Assembly (NCBI GenBank): GCA_977006965.1
Contig: OZ345363.1
Location: 2,108,001-2,172,000, forward strand
Source: Phymatolithon calcareum
Lineage: Eukaryota; Rhodophyta; Florideophyceae; Hapalidiales
Length of the DNA: 64,000 bases
Direction of reading: 5' to 3'
Under the pieces are notes generated by a model that saw only the letters and a program-made list of their open reading frames with translations, was not told the origin of the DNA and searched no databases. This document shows positions 1 to 11,526 of this stretch, piece by piece. The stretch's first letter is position 1, and every line of letters begins with the position of its first letter. A program made the position numbers and the translations under genes.

Positions 1-1587
1 ATGATTTTGACATTTCTCACTCTCATCTTCCTCGCCACCATCCAGAGCTGCAGACCAGCGGCGCCGAAAAAGAGAATCAGGCAGATATCGGCGCTCGAGC
101 GCAGAAAACGTAACCGGCGTGTTACCCGTGCCGCTCTCCATCAACAATCGATATCGACATTTGCTGTGCTTTCGAATCGAGTTGCGGCCAGTCACTAATC
201 ACCCTCACTGTGTTCAATCATGATGCTTTTCGTTACATTTTGGCGAAATTTGAGGCAGTATAGAACGCTTTCACACCGTACTCAACCGAGGGCAACATAA
301 AAACGCTTCGTCTAATTTGCAATGAGAAGGGACTGCAAAGAACGCTGACGTCCACTCACTATTTTGGCCTTGTTCTGATGTGGACAAGAAATAGAGGCTC
401 TTATACGGTGCTGTAAATGATCGTCTGTCTCACAGGATCTGTTTGCTCCCTGTTTTTGCGCTTCGATCAGCGTGTTTTACTTTGTGTTTTTCGTAAAGAC
501 CAGGTGGCGGCGGTGAGAATGCCGAGCGATGCTGAAATTTCTGACGAAAAGAAGGCTCTAAATTCCAAGTAGTCCTTGTTGACAGATGTGTATGCAACTG
601 TGGACAGACTGAAATTGACGTTGGAGCGGACCGGCGACACAGTTATTCAGTGTATGTTCTTAATGGTTGGACTATTGATCACTACGTTTCAATTATATTC
701 GTTTTTGTACTAAGTGGAGTACTCATTGCATACGTTTTAAACGCGCCAGGGTCAGTACGCGACTCAGCTATTGCGGAGTGGGGAAATATCTATAGCAAGA
801 TGGAAGAAGCATATAATCGGTACCGTGGTAGAGTTGTTGTCGACTCAGCATATAGCCAAGTACAATATCTATTTCTCTGAAAGTCTTCGCAAGACCACGT
901 TAACATCACCGACGACTTCAGTGAAATTGCTCGACATAAGCAGGCTACATCTTCGCGGAAAGCATCCCAGTGTGGCATGAGAGGGTTACAAGTGTAGTTT
1001 CCAAGGTTATGAGACAGGTTTCTATACAAAGAACGCGGAGAGCGAAGAGAAATGCTTGCGACAGGTGTTATTTGTTCAATTTGAGGGCGAGGCTTGTTGG
1101 GATGAACAAATTTCTTGCCACGTTTATGCTGCAACTTACCGTAAACGCTAACGGTCTGTTTGGGGGTGAGTAGGATCTCAAAATTCCTCTTTACTGATGT
1201 TTATTTACTGCGAGATGACCAAACGAATACACGACAGAAATTCAGAGCAGCCACCCAAGACTTAGATTTCGGATCTTCTCCTTAAGAAAAGCTATTTGCG
1301 TGCTTAATCGTAACAGTCAAGAGTATATCTATCCGCGGTGAGAGTTTGTGCTGCTGCTGACCGTCGATTTTAACTTTCATTTCCAGGAACAACCATGACT
1401 CGAGCATCAGTTTATTCATTCTACAATTGGACTATCACTTTACATTTTTAACATATGCTTGAAGCAAAGAGCTTCAATGTTTAATTTTCCTCTTGAAGGA
1501 AACCGTGATCACATTTATTCATTGATCATGCCCCTTATCTTCGCGGTCACTCCTCGCTATCGCCTCCGCTCTCTGTTCATTTGGGGT
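1..1587. other. No recognisable gene
   Basis: Only short overlapping open frames are present. None shows a recognisable domain. The frame at 1-198 (+) starts with a hydrophobic stretch but runs off the window edge, and nothing confirms it. I see no repeat shared with the rest of the window. Confidence 0.5.
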
Positions 1588-1999
1588 TTGAAACGCACAA
1601 GTTGGCGCACTGGCTGTGGTCGGGTTGTTCCCTGGCAAAGAGACAAGGGCGCCGCTTCGCGGCGACATTTATAGAAAAGAATAGGATCAAAGGATGACTT
1701 GGCAGTATCAGAAATGGACTAATGGAAACTTCTGGAAGCCCCTTCGCGGCTTCCCTAGCCCGCACTGCAATGCTTACAGTGTAAGTACCTGTACGCTGTG
1801 TAAAGCAGCTGTAAGCAGCGGTTCTAGGGTTTGCCCTTGGTGATCATTCATGGTGTAAGTACGCATCAAAACCTTCGGTACTGTAATGACTGTAATGCTG
1901 TCTGTAAGGGTTTGCTGTAATTGCAAGTTGTAATGACAATTTGAAGGGAGCTCGCCTTATGGGAATGGAGGGTATGATAGTGGCGTTGGACGCCACAGT
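1588..1999 (+). repeat. Left inverted arm of foldback element
   Basis: It pairs with 2398-2812 in reverse complement and contains many short TGTAAG/TTACAG words in its inner half. Confidence 0.75.
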
Positions 2000-2397
2000 T
2001 CAGCACGTTCTTTCCGCTCTTCCTCTCGCTGCTCGGCACGCTCATTGTGCTCCTTGTCGGTTATGGTCTTGAGCTATCTGTAACTAGATGAGACCACTCC
2101 ACCATCGCTAATTCCACTTCGCATACTGGATTGCACCAAGGGTCGCGGGAGGACGGCTAAATGTTCCTGTTTTCATACTCACACACGGATACGCCGTCAT
2201 CATTACCGTCTCCATCTTCATAATCATTGTCCTTATCGTCTCCACTCGAGACGCCAACAAAATCACCGCTCACATCCTCGCCTTCACAAACATCAGCACG
2301 CGTCACCATATCGTTCCGAATTATCTTGGCCATCCTTACCTCGGGAGGAATCATGGGGTCGCCAGTGGGAACAGCGTGTGTCACGGGAAGTTGAGCT

Positions 2398-2812
2398 TCT
2401 GTGGCGCCCAACGGCACTATCATACCCTCCATTCCTATAAGGTGAGCTCCATTCAAATTATCATTGCAACTTGCATTTACAGCAAACCCTTACAGATAGC
2501 ATTACAGTCATTACAGTACCGAAGGTTTCGATGCGTACTTACACCATGAATGATCACCAAGGGCAAACCCTAGAACCGCTGCTTACAGCTGCTTTACACA
2601 GCGTACAGGTACTTACACTGTACGCATTACAGTGGAGGGCTAGGGAAGCCGCGAAGGGTCTTCCAGAAGTTTCCATTGATCCATTTCTCATAATGTCTAG
2701 TCATCCTTTGATTCTATTTTTTTCTATAAATATCGCTGCAAAGCGGCGCCCTTGGCTCTTTGCCAGAGAACAACCCGACCACAGCCAGTGTGCCAACTTG
2801 TGTGTTTCGAAC
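2398..2812 (-). repeat. Right inverted arm of foldback element
   Basis: Reverse complement of 1588-1999. Small differences between the arms, such as GGGTCTTCC against GGGGCTTCC, show that they have drifted. Confidence 0.75.
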
Positions 2813-2954
2813 ACCACAGCTTCTCCCTAATCGAGGTAAATATCGCGGCGAGAGCGCCCTGTCGCTGCAAGTCCAGATAGCTGTAGAGGACAACGTCGAC
2901 CTATGCGAGACAGGAGAAAGGCATGTGAATTATTGATTTACATTGTAACTGCTT

Positions 2955-3125
2955 ACACTGTAAGAAGTACAGTGGCGGGCTAGGGAAGCCGCGAAGGGGC
3001 TTCCAGAAGTTTCCATTGATCCATTTCTCATTCTGCCAAGTCATCCTTTGATCCAACTCTTTTTCTATGAAGGTTGCCGCATCGCCGCGCCCTCGGCGTT
3101 TTGCCAGGGAACAACTCGACCAAGC
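2955..3125 (-). repeat. Third, partial copy of the foldback arm
   Basis: From the CTAGGGAAGCCGCGAAGGGG block to the GCCAGGGAACAACTCGACC block it follows the outer half of the right arm (about 2635-2785) in the same orientation. It then diverges. It is likely the stub of a second element of the same family. Confidence 0.65.
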
Positions 3126-3770
3126 CTCGAGTAGAGTACTCGAAGTACTTCGTATAGTCCAAACACGAAGTCCAAGAGAGTGTGAACAGCACAATACTTG
3201 ATATCCAAATGTGAGGAATCGTATGTCGCAATACACTATTTTCGCGCTCGCTGTTATGTCAGTGTCCCAAGGCCTTCGATTTTCCTCTCGAGACTTTACA
3301 CCGCACAACTTGGATCGCGATAGTCATGCTGCTTCGGCCATACTGCCACGTGGGTCTCGTGTGTGTATGCTCTGTATCGCTGTCTTTTGCGTAGGTTGTA
3401 GTATTTAAGGTACTTAGTTCTTCCTCTGAGTAAATGAAGGTGGGGAGTTCTTTGGATTTCGGCTGGAATGCTCGGCTCGTAGTACGCTCAACCTTTCCCG
3501 CACGGCCCTTCGACAATGCGGAGTCGGAGTTATTCCCACCCTTCTTGTTCGCAACCTTCGTCGTGTGAGCAAGCACGGAGATAATCGCACTCAAGTTCCC
3601 CTTTCTCTTTTCGTGAGTTCGTTCAAGGTGGACGGCCCAGCCAAGGTCACCGCTTCTAGGACGACGTCATTCTTGCTTATCTTTCCGTTCTTCTTGTCTG
3701 TCTCTTCTTTCATTCTTTACTGCAGAAGACGGTAACTAGAGTTAACATCTGGTGTTGTCAAGCAACCCCT
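3126..3770. other. No recognisable gene
   Basis: Short open frames only. I see no motif that I can assign. Confidence 0.4.
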
Positions 3771-3776
3771 CATTGT

Positions 3777-4580
3777 TCACGAATTTGAGTACTCCCTACA
3801 TAATTCGTCTACCGTTTTAAGGCCTACTCTACCCATAGTCTGACGTCTTGATAAAGCACGCCCACTACAGCGAAGAATTAAGTGATCAACAGTTTCTTTG
3901 GTTCCACCTAGACTGCCCTTGCACATGGGGTCGTATTCCGCCGAGCCATCGTCCTTCCGGTGAAAAGCTGCTACCAGCGAGCAGCATTCTGCGGAAAGTT
4001 GATTTAGGATGACTTCAGCACGTCTGTGACTAATCCGGAGTTCTGGGGGTAGAAACTGAACACTTATTGGTTTCATCGAATTGCGCGGTTTAATTATGGA
4101 CCGCACGGCTTTCATGGTCAAAGGTACGCCTTGATGCATCACGATATCTGATTCCGTAATGCCTCGACGAGCAAGCTCGTCGGCTTTCTCGTTCCCTCGT
4201 ATCCCACAGTGGCTTGGAACCCAAATCGCCTCGATGGTGACGTTGCCTTCCGTCAATGCCTCCATGGATTCCCACAGCTTCCTTGTCATTTCGCCATACA
4301 TCCGAGGCTATCCAGCCAATGCATCCAGGCAGCTCCTACTGTCGGTGAACCACCGAATGTTTTGTCCGCCATCGAATTGCAGTTTTTGTACGGCTTTGAA
4401 AGCTCGGACCGCCGCGAATACCTGGGCGTCGAAGGACGAACCGATCGCTCCTGTGCTCATGCCAATTTCTTTCACGTCTGTCTCTTCATTCGTGCCGAAA
4501 GCGTCGTATCGGCGTCTGAGCGCACGTCGTTGAGCTTATTCCTCTCCGTCTGCGTAGGCTTGCTCTTTCCGCACGACAAC
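3777..4580 (-). mobile_element. Decayed LINE 3' part: RNase H and zinc knuckle
   Basis: Read on the minus strand, this encodes an RNase H domain of the kind carried by I/R1-group LINEs. A YADG segment (first strand, near 4535) is followed by SSFDAQVFAAVRA, FTDSRSCLDAL, then WVPSHCGIRGNEKADELARR. After it comes a Cys/His stretch (CKGSLGG..ETVDHLILRC) like the C-terminal knuckle of such elements. The copy is dead. An in-frame TAG lies at 4308-4310 just after the DSRS motif, another stop follows YADGEE, and the second catalytic acid position, normally Glu, reads Gln in DAQ. No reverse transcriptase is visible upstream. The other LINE copies in this window show no RNase H, so this is a separate lineage. 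Confidence 0.8.
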
Positions 4581-4599
4581 TAGAGTTCCTGCACGTCTT

Positions 4600-5270
4600 G
4601 TGTGCTTATCCTCGTCACCAGATCGTTCGTGCTGGCGGTTCTACGGGTTTTCTCTTCCGTTCGAATCGCGTCTACTTCTATTTTCCCATGACTACTTCGG
4701 TGCTCCGAGGTGGTCCGCTTACTCTGTCTGGTGTTTGATATGTATTGGGGTTTTTTTGGCTTGTCTTTCTTTCCTCCTCTTTCTGTCTAGTCTCTCCAGC
4801 TCTTTTCTACTATTTCCTCTCTTGGGCTTTTTCTCTCCCGTGTGGCGTTGAGTTTTTTCGATCCTGGCGCTACAACTATCATTGAGAATCAAGTCACAGC
4901 CCGGATTGCTACTGACGTTAGAGAGTTTCTTGCAAATCTAGGATCGTAGTGGATCGGCAGGTGAGGTTCGTCTGGCGATAGTCGCCAGGTGCCAAAAGAA
5001 CTGTTCACTTGACTTAGTAGTCAACAACAACAACAAGAAAGCAATCACTTGGAAATAATTGGTGAAAGTGTACATCAAAAAGAAATTTCTATTGTTCAGC
5101 TGTGCTCAAGTAAAATTGCAATTATTCATTAAAGAAAAATCAATAATGGATTGGCAAGATTTTCGTAAGATCAATATTGCAATTGCATTAATTTCAATTA
5201 ATGTTTTTCCAAGTAATTTTATTGTACTCCTGACAGTGGCAGAATAATCCTGAAAGTCTTCCTTCAACGT
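4600..5270. other. No recognisable gene; pyrimidine-rich stretch
   Basis: 4600-4850 is T/C-rich and gives a hydrophobic but featureless open frame. A short (CAA)n run sits near 5022. Such runs can be LINE tails, but I cannot tie this one to a family. Confidence 0.4.
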
Positions 5271-5395
5271 CTTCATGCGCGCCAGAGATCAGCGATGGAG
5301 ATGGGTTAGGCACATACTTCGGATGGAAGAGCACCGCACTGCACGCCTTGTGATTCTGTATTATGTCAAACCAACCCGGAGTTACTATTTAGCCA
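5271..5395 (+). mobile_element. LINE C-terminal relic
   Basis: The plus strand reads RDQRWRWVRHILRMEEHRTARL from about 5287. The pattern RW..H.LRM...R is the familiar end of CR1/RTE-type reverse transcriptase proteins (RW.GH..RM). No further domain is readable on either side. It is a small fossil and not a gene. Confidence 0.55.
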
Positions 5396-5530
5396 CATGC
5401 CCTACCAAAACCTAGAAATAGCACAGAATGGAGAAGGCTTAGACCTTCGAATTGCTGGTAACCTCAGTTGGGCAAAATGCAGACTACAATACATATATGA
5501 ATAAGAGCGTTTTAGTTTTCTAGGCATCAA

Positions 5531-7528
5531 GAGGGCCCGATCCAATTTGAATGCTGGGAATTGCTGTCTATGAAGCAATCTCGCAATCTACTTGCTCCCA
5601 GAATATTTTTGCAATCCCAACTGCAATCCCGCCTCTCAACAGGGAGCAATCCCTACTGCAATTCAACGATTCGCAAGCAATCCAAAGTTCAATTCGATAA
5701 ATCCTCTGCTTTTCTGAGACGTTCCTTCAGACTTCTGTCCACACCTCAAAATTTGCAAATTTCCTTTGCAGCAGTCTGTTTTTATTACTTCTTCAAATAA
5801 TCTGCAGTTCTAAATGACACAGGGACCACTTTGAATATTTACGGACGCTTGGGATAGTATTTTAGGGGCTCACGGAATATCACAGACATATGACAAAGAA
5901 ATCAAGAACCTTTCGGCTGGTAACAGGCATCAGAAAGGTAAAGAATCATGCAAAAATATTTTGACCAGGTTCCATCGAACAATCGATCAAATGACCAGTA
6001 TCACGTACTTTCGGCAAGTTCCTTATGTACAGTGTCTTCTTGCAGACGGCTCTGAGTGCGCTCTGATTGCACTTTTGCCATTGCTTCTTTCACTGTGATC
6101 TCGTTCCAGAAAGCACGATTAGTATTGAGAAACGAAACTGATTCAAATACGAGTGGCGTCAGTTCTTTCCGATTGTCAGTTACTATGTTCTTGAAACTGA
6201 CCATAATCGTTCTATTTCAGCGCGAGAGCCCAAAATAAAGCCGCAGTTCATGTAGGACTGAGTTCAACATGCATATCTCCTTTCTTGTACACAGTCACAT
6301 TACGCATGTACACGGCAAAAATTTCCACGTAGTGAGTACTGTTTTTTGTCCAACCGTCATGCATAACAGCTCCCTTCTGCTTCATCATTTCGTCCTTGAT
6401 ATTGCATTCGACTATCTCAACGAGCATGAAAAGTGTTTCTTTAAAAGTGCGGATACAGAATACAGAACCAGATTTAGAGAAGTTTCGGACTTCCTTATCA
6501 TTGACGAATGAAATGGGAAGGTTCTTCAAGACAATCAAACGCATGTAGCCGTACATGGACTTTTCGGGCTCGTTCAATTTCGAAAACACAGGTGATCGAG
6601 AATTTTGTAGCGTCCCTGTTGCCAGGGTTTCTTGGACTGCGGCACTGTACAGGTCGCGTAAATGCTGCTCATCTCCTTCAGCTACACAGGACTTGAGATG
6701 TTGGTACGGGTTAGAATATCCCTTGCTCTTCTCGAAAAACACTTCTCCATTTTCAGTGCAAAGAGAAGCTTTGGGGCACTTGTACACGAGGAACATAACA
6801 TTTCGCCGGAAGACTGCCCCAGTTAGTCCATATACATCCTTCGTCTGCTTCCTTATCTTGGTCATAAGCATTTCAACAACGCTTTTTGGATTTGGTTTGG
6901 CAGTGGAGCTCGACATATTTCAGGAAGGTGGGTAAGATTCACAAATCGAAAACGTGAACTGTATTGCAGATTGAGGAATGCAGCTTGGGTGATTATCTGC
7001 CCAGCTGAGCAGATCTCTTTATAAAAACGACGCTATTGGGCTCCAGCATGGTGCATTCCGAAAATAGAATGAATTCAAAACGTGGCTGATGGCTTATTTA
7101 CTTATTATGGAATTGCACACATGGAAACCACATAATTACACGATGCTGGTACCTTTCTCAAGACGCTGAGCAGTAATTTATTGAAACAGAAAGAACTGTG
7201 ATGTCGGAATTCAATTTCGACAGAAGGGAGAAAATAATATGCTTCGCTGCGGGAGCACGGCAGTATTTTAGCCTGTCAATTATTATGTTTATTTGGGCCA
7301 AATGCTGCTGTGCTTCCCCAGTTTTTTTTCACGGTGCGGGGGATACATGACTCCCCCATTGGCAATCTCCAATGACGAGTACAAGCATGGCGTGCAATCC
7401 CATATTCAATTCAGAGTGCTCCTCTTCATTTGCAATCCCAAAGGAAATCTCAATCCATGACGCAATCCCCCAAAATTGCAATTGAGAGCAAGTAACTTCG
7501 CAGTGCAATCAAATTGGCTCGGGCCCTC
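5531..7528 (-). mobile_element. Internally deleted hAT transposon
   Basis: Terminal inverted repeats of 24 bp match at 22 of 24 positions. The left one is at 5531-5554 (starting GAGGGCCCGA) and the right one at 7505-7528 (ending TCGGGCCCTC). The flanking 8-mers GGCATCAA (5523-5530) and GAAATCAA (7529-7536) agree at 6 of 8, which fits an aged 8-bp hAT target duplication. GCAATCC words cluster inside both ends, as subterminal transposase-binding repeats do. The transposase gene inside has lost its whole middle. The ends differ from those of the intact hAT at 57.7 kb, so the two are related but separate families. Confidence 0.8.
6001..6916 (-). pseudogene. hAT transposase, N-terminus fused to C-terminus
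   Basis: The frame from ATG 6916 down to 6248 gives 222 residues. They match the first third of the intact transposase at 57.9-59.7 kb: a Cys/His zinc finger (YKCPKASLC .. PYQHLKSC) and the first catalytic segment MHDGWTKNSTHYVEIFAVY. Directly after it the sequence resumes with the C-terminal dimerisation region: YMNCGFILGSRAEIERLWS and, one frame shift later, TDNRKELTPLVFESVSFLN. The central RNase H-like core of roughly 300 residues is missing. This copy cannot make an active transposase, but its ends could still be moved by one. Confidence 0.8.
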
Positions 7529-7691
7529 GAAATCAACGCTATTGCGTCGTCGAAATGCGGCTCGTGGCAGACAAACCCATATTGGGTCCGGTTTTCGTTA
7601 CTAGAGCTTTCCGCTTTTAAGCCGTCGGTCTTACTACCCATGCCGTGCCTCTTCCACTTCTTTGCAAGGCTCAAGAAGACTGGGAACTTAC

Positions 7692-8192
7692 ATGGGCAAC
7701 GTGGGCGCTCTAGTCGTGACTCCTTGGCGTGGAGGAGTGTCAATATCCCGCAAGCGAACTGTGTGCGACAATGCTGCCAATGCTCTACCTTTTATCTACT
7801 TTTTCACTGTTGGAGCATGTGGCACGACGCTAATTTCTTTCGTCGGCTTTAATTTTGCCATGGTTGCTCTGGCGGGATTCATTCCAGCATTTTTGCTGAT
7901 TGTTCAAATGGCATGCGGTTTTGCTGTGCGCGCAAATATTGCTGGTATATCTCTCAAACATCCTTTCAGTATGCTGCACGTGGCCTCTATTGATGTGGTC
8001 CGCATTGAAGCTCGACCTGGAGATAAGCAAAACAGCTTTGGTGTTCTTGTGGAATACTTTGGAGGCTATGATATTGTACTGGACTGCATCTCGGAAGAGG
8101 ACATGAACATTGCTGTGCGAAAGCTTCGTGCTGCCCTGAATGGTACATTGGCTGCATCTGAGCAGGGAATGGATACCGAGCATGTTGTATAA
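7692..8192 (+). CDS. Hypothetical small membrane protein (166 aa)
   Basis: I chose the ATG at 7692 (MGNVGALVVTPWRGG). The frame is open further upstream but offers no better ATG. The protein has a short N-terminal segment, two adjacent hydrophobic segments at about residues 36-58 and 60-85, and a soluble C-terminal half of about 80 residues with mixed charge. This looks like real coding sequence: it has regular alternation of hydrophobic and polar residues and no low complexity. I do not recognise the family. An AATAAA lies about 120 bp after the stop. The deleted hAT element ends only about 165 bp upstream, so the promoter or a first exon may have been disturbed. It could also be one exon of a longer gene. 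Confidence 0.5.
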   Translation: MGNVGALVVTPWRGGVSISRKRTVCDNAANALPFIYFFTVGACGTTLISFVGFNFAMVALAGFIPAFLLIVQMACGFAVRANIAGISLKHPFSMLHVASIDVVRIEARPGDKQNSFGVLVEYFGGYDIVLDCISEEDMNIAVRKLRAALNGTLAASEQGMDTEHVV

Positions 8193-8312
8193 TAGTATCG
8201 AAATATTTCCTCCTATATTATACTTTCGTCTCCGTGGACATACCTGCAAGCATGATTCGTAGCGCTTTGAAGGTAGTTCGCGCTACATATTAGGTTTTGC
8301 AAAGACAAAGGT

Positions 8313-8318
8313 AATAAA
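8313..8318 (+). terminator. Possible polyadenylation signal
   Basis: AATAAA followed by a T/G-rich stretch, about 120 bp after the stop codon at 8192. Confidence 0.4.
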
Positions 8319-8846
8319 GTTTTTGTTCATGTTCATGTGCCCTTTATCAACAATTTCGCTCACAATTGAGCATATGTTATTCCCATGCCGCCCAGGTCCC
8401 TGAGCAGATGCGAACTCTATGTTGCTACATGCTGACGTAAACGTTCCAGAAAGTGGCTCAATCGCTCGGTTCGAACACTACGATTGAGTTCTGTCCAGAT
8501 TGTCTGGCGAATCTCCAAGAGATGCTGTCCGCGAAAGCTACGGTCGTACCGCGCCGCACATGGCCAGTATCAAGGCGAAATGCCACTCCTGTAGCAACAC
8601 CAGGTACAGAATTATTGCAGCTACTTGAAATGCTACTTCGTATCACTATTTTACTCTCCAACATGATGTGAACATCATTTTGGAGAGTAGAATACGAAGT
8701 AGAAATGTAGGCAACGCGATTTAGCGCTGTGATAAGCCTCTCAAGGACTAAATAGACAACGAGAGCTTGAAGTAAACTCACATCCATCCATCCATGTTGG
8801 TGAGCCGTAGTGGTGGTGGCTGTGGTACCACTCCAGTCGGCAATAT
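8319..8846. other. No recognisable gene
   Basis: Contains a short inverted pair around ACTCTCCAACATGATGTG and CACAT..TTTGGAGAGT (about 8651-8690), able to form a hairpin. Otherwise nothing is assignable. Confidence 0.4.
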
Positions 8847-9462
8847 AGTTTTATCTCGATCTCCGCTAGGTGCCAGAACTTCGGAACTTTAGTGAACACA
8901 ATAAAGCTGTGTTGGTAATGTGCGGTCAGCTGGTGGAGCCCTCGAGGAAATTGCATCCTATAGTGCTGCCGGGCCTGACCCAGTGCATCTGAGGAGCTCC
9001 ATCCAGAGTTCGACCTGGTCAAACCCCTGACTTCCGCTTCCCTGCACCAATCTACAAGAACAAAAAGGGGATGGGAGGGTGGCAGAACAAAAGAAACGAT
9101 TGCTCGATGCGGTCGAACGGACGGAGCAGATGTTGGACGAATGCACCTTGGTTTCTTGCTGTTGAGATGCGTGAAAGGTGCTATGATCCTGAGCTCGGGA
9201 TCTTCAGATACATTTGATTTAAGTTCAATGTTGGTCGCCGCTGTACCAGCTCTTGTGGCAATTACTTCGGGCTACGAGTTGGGTATGACACTATCCAGGA
9301 CACTCGTTGAAACGTATGGTCGTGCGGCCGAACGGTGCTGCGGTCAAACCGTATTTTACACATGGTTCATTGTGTGCCTTTGCTCATCGAGGCCTGCGGC
9401 AATCGTCTTTATCCCTGCTTCGATTGTTTGATAAACGTTCTTCTGCGTTCCTTGAAATTGTA
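8847..9462 (+). repeat. Dispersed repeat, copy 1 (with 46359-46916)
   Basis: Collinear with 46359-46916. Shared blocks include CTAGGTGCCAGAA, GCACCTTGGTTT, TTGATAAA.G.TCTTCTGCG and GTTCCTTGAAATTGTA. The copies have diverged by substitutions and gaps. Neither copy contains a recognisable protein, so this is likely an old transposon or the non-coding part of one. Confidence 0.65.
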
Positions 9463-10042
9463 GACTAAAAGCAACAAGTTGCGAGCTATCGCAGGCCAAA
9501 CTGCTCGTTACTAATCGCAGTGAAAGAGTTTACATATGCTTCGGCCGAGTTTGAGGTGGCGAATGGACGACTACTTTCCGGGGAAATAGCGGCAGTCGAG
9601 ACGTTTGACGTCCTACACAAGCCTGGGCATGTCTTGCTCTTCCTCTTCAATTCAATTTACAAAGTGAGCTCTCGAGTTTTGTGATTGCGCACAGGGAGTG
9701 AAAGAGCGGTCTTCAAAGCTGGTGGGATAAGCAGTTATTCGGCAGGCTGTTGACCTGGACGACAAGTTCACCGCAAATGAATGTTTTTGAAGGCAAGTGT
9801 ACGATAAATGAACGGCCGCAATGAGTCCTGATCCACGCTGATCGCTTGGTGTCATGCAAACGAGGAAAGGCCCCCTGAACAGCTTAACTTTGCTCAAAGT
9901 CGTGGGAAGCAACTCTCTCTACCCAAATATCATCGGCTGACCCCCGAAGGTCTTCTCAGAGGAGCCTTCTTGAGAATTCATCAAAATCGCGGCATAGAAC
10001 CAGTCAAAAAAGTCCTCATTACCAGTCATTATTCCGCGGACT
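9463..10042. other. No recognisable gene
   Basis: Only short frames without features. Confidence 0.4.
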
Positions 10043-10270
10043 GGTTACGAGGACGCGGCATAGGTTTTCAGTGGCTGATTTCACGTGCAGTGTTGATTTG
10101 CAAACTTTCGCTTCAGATGTCTTCGTACACTTTTGAGCAAAAACTTGAAACTTCACGAAAAGTTTGGTTGAAAAGCAATTCCGTTTCCGAAAACTAAAAA
10201 TCGTTATGAGAAAAAATGTGCCATATATGAACACATCAGCCACGCCACACCTATGCCGCGTCCTCATTAC
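10043..10270. repeat. Small inverted-repeat element, 228 bp
   Basis: The block around GAGGACGCGGCATAGG (about 10050-10065) returns inverted as CCTATGCCGCGTCCTC (about 10249-10264). CCTCATTACCAGT also occurs on both sides (about 10015 and 10262). The A/T-rich middle and lack of coding suggest a MITE-like element. No target duplication is certain. Confidence 0.4.
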
Positions 10271-11106
10271 CAGTGAAAATATTTGGGACTGGAATTGCGG
10301 ACTTTTCCAGACTGGTAGTGCGGACGCAAAATCGAATTTTCGAGAAGGTCCCTCTCTCAGCAGCTTAGATATTACAGAAGGCAACCAACGACATTCCAAG
10401 CTAGTTACAACTGCTGACGTGATCGAGTTCATTCAAGTGCAGATATGTTTCGACTCATCGTACAACGGGATTCACACGAAATGACTCAAAACGGTAACGA
10501 ATGCTCAGAATCTCTTTCATTATTTCTTTGGATTAGAAAAAGTCGGATTGTTGTAGATCCAATCATTCAATAATAACAGTCATCTGTCGACGATCCACAG
10601 CCAGTCCGACATTACTAAAATACTACTAAACGAACATCGACGGGGCACTGACCGAACCGAAACTAGGCTCGCTGTTTAACAGCCACATTTAATGTGTGTG
10701 GCGGCTCGCGAGACTGTGCACGAACCTGTGCTACACTGCCAACACTCAAGGACCAGTATCTTTCGCGAACCGAAGCATATCGGCGTACATGTGAATCACT
10801 GTCTTCATCGTACGACAGTCTAAGCTCTATCACTATCAAGCTCCCTTGTAGATGGACCCATACAATCAAGAAAAAGTGTCCATCGTAGTAAACTCGCAAG
10901 TTGGAATCCGGTAAAGACATTACATCTCTCTTCATCCTCGCCTTCTACCGTCACCGTAGTACGCGTGGGAGGCGCCACTTGGTCAATAAGCAGCTCCTCT
11001 ATACGGCGAGGGCGATCATTACGCCACCACGCAGCCGTTCTGCGAGCGAGGCACCGGGATGCAGCGCCCCGAGGTGCGCGTTAGAATATACTCTGTTCTG
11101 TAGAGT
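10271..11106. other. No recognisable gene
   Basis: Nothing assignable on either strand. Confidence 0.4.
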
Positions 11107-11220
11107 TTATTTGACAAGTTTATTTTTAAAAGCCCCAGAGTCGTACGAATATACGGACAAGGCTTCCTCAGGTGCTACTCCCAATAGGGAGGCTCTACTC
11201 TTATGTCTGGTAATCTATCT
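11107..11220 (-). mobile_element. LINE family B, 3' tip
   Basis: GTTTATTTTTAAAAGCCCCAGAG, followed by ACGAATATACGGACAAGGCTTCCTCAGGTGCTAC, matches the 3' end of the family B copies at 35420 (minus) and 60800 (plus). Only the untranslated tip is present. Confidence 0.6.
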
Positions 11221-11526
11221 GAGCCCCTAGCATGTACTCGATGTTTGCTAGAGTGTTCTCGACATGTACCCATAAACTTCTCCGAGAATTTGCGTATCCG
11301 AACAAATCGGAGCTTGGGCATGCCAACCTATGCCGGTGCTGTAACTTTCGTATACCCTGATCCTTCAAGGTGAATTTCACTTCGTTCCTTGTCTTGGTCT
11401 TCGGTCTTGGTAAACGGCCTCAAATAAGCACTTGTACACATGAGTTGAAATAGAGTCAAGCTGCAGGTGGGTTTCAAGACTTTCCTCATTGTCGTAACAT
11501 GTGGTTGTGCACTACAGGTCCTTTTT

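Larger units (their letters stand above)
1588..2812. mobile_element. Foldback-type element with ~410-bp inverted arms
   Basis: Bases 1588-1999 reappear in reverse complement at 2398-2812. Landmarks on both arms are the outer GCACAAGTTGG, the CACTGGCTGTGGTCGGGTTG block, the TTCCAGAAGTTTCCATT block and the inner GAATGGAGGGTATGATAGTG. The two arms enclose only about 400 bp. That middle contains a short acidic open frame on the minus strand (within 2157-2456) without a known domain. Very long inverted arms and a tiny middle are typical of foldback elements or deleted Mutator-like elements. I found no clear target duplication and no transposase, so this copy would be non-autonomous and its family is undecided. 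Outer boundaries are good to about 10 bp. Confidence 0.75.

Noticed and set aside
1-198. 65-codon frame with a hydrophobic start at the window edge
   Set aside because: It may be chance or the end of a cut gene; there is no second line of evidence.
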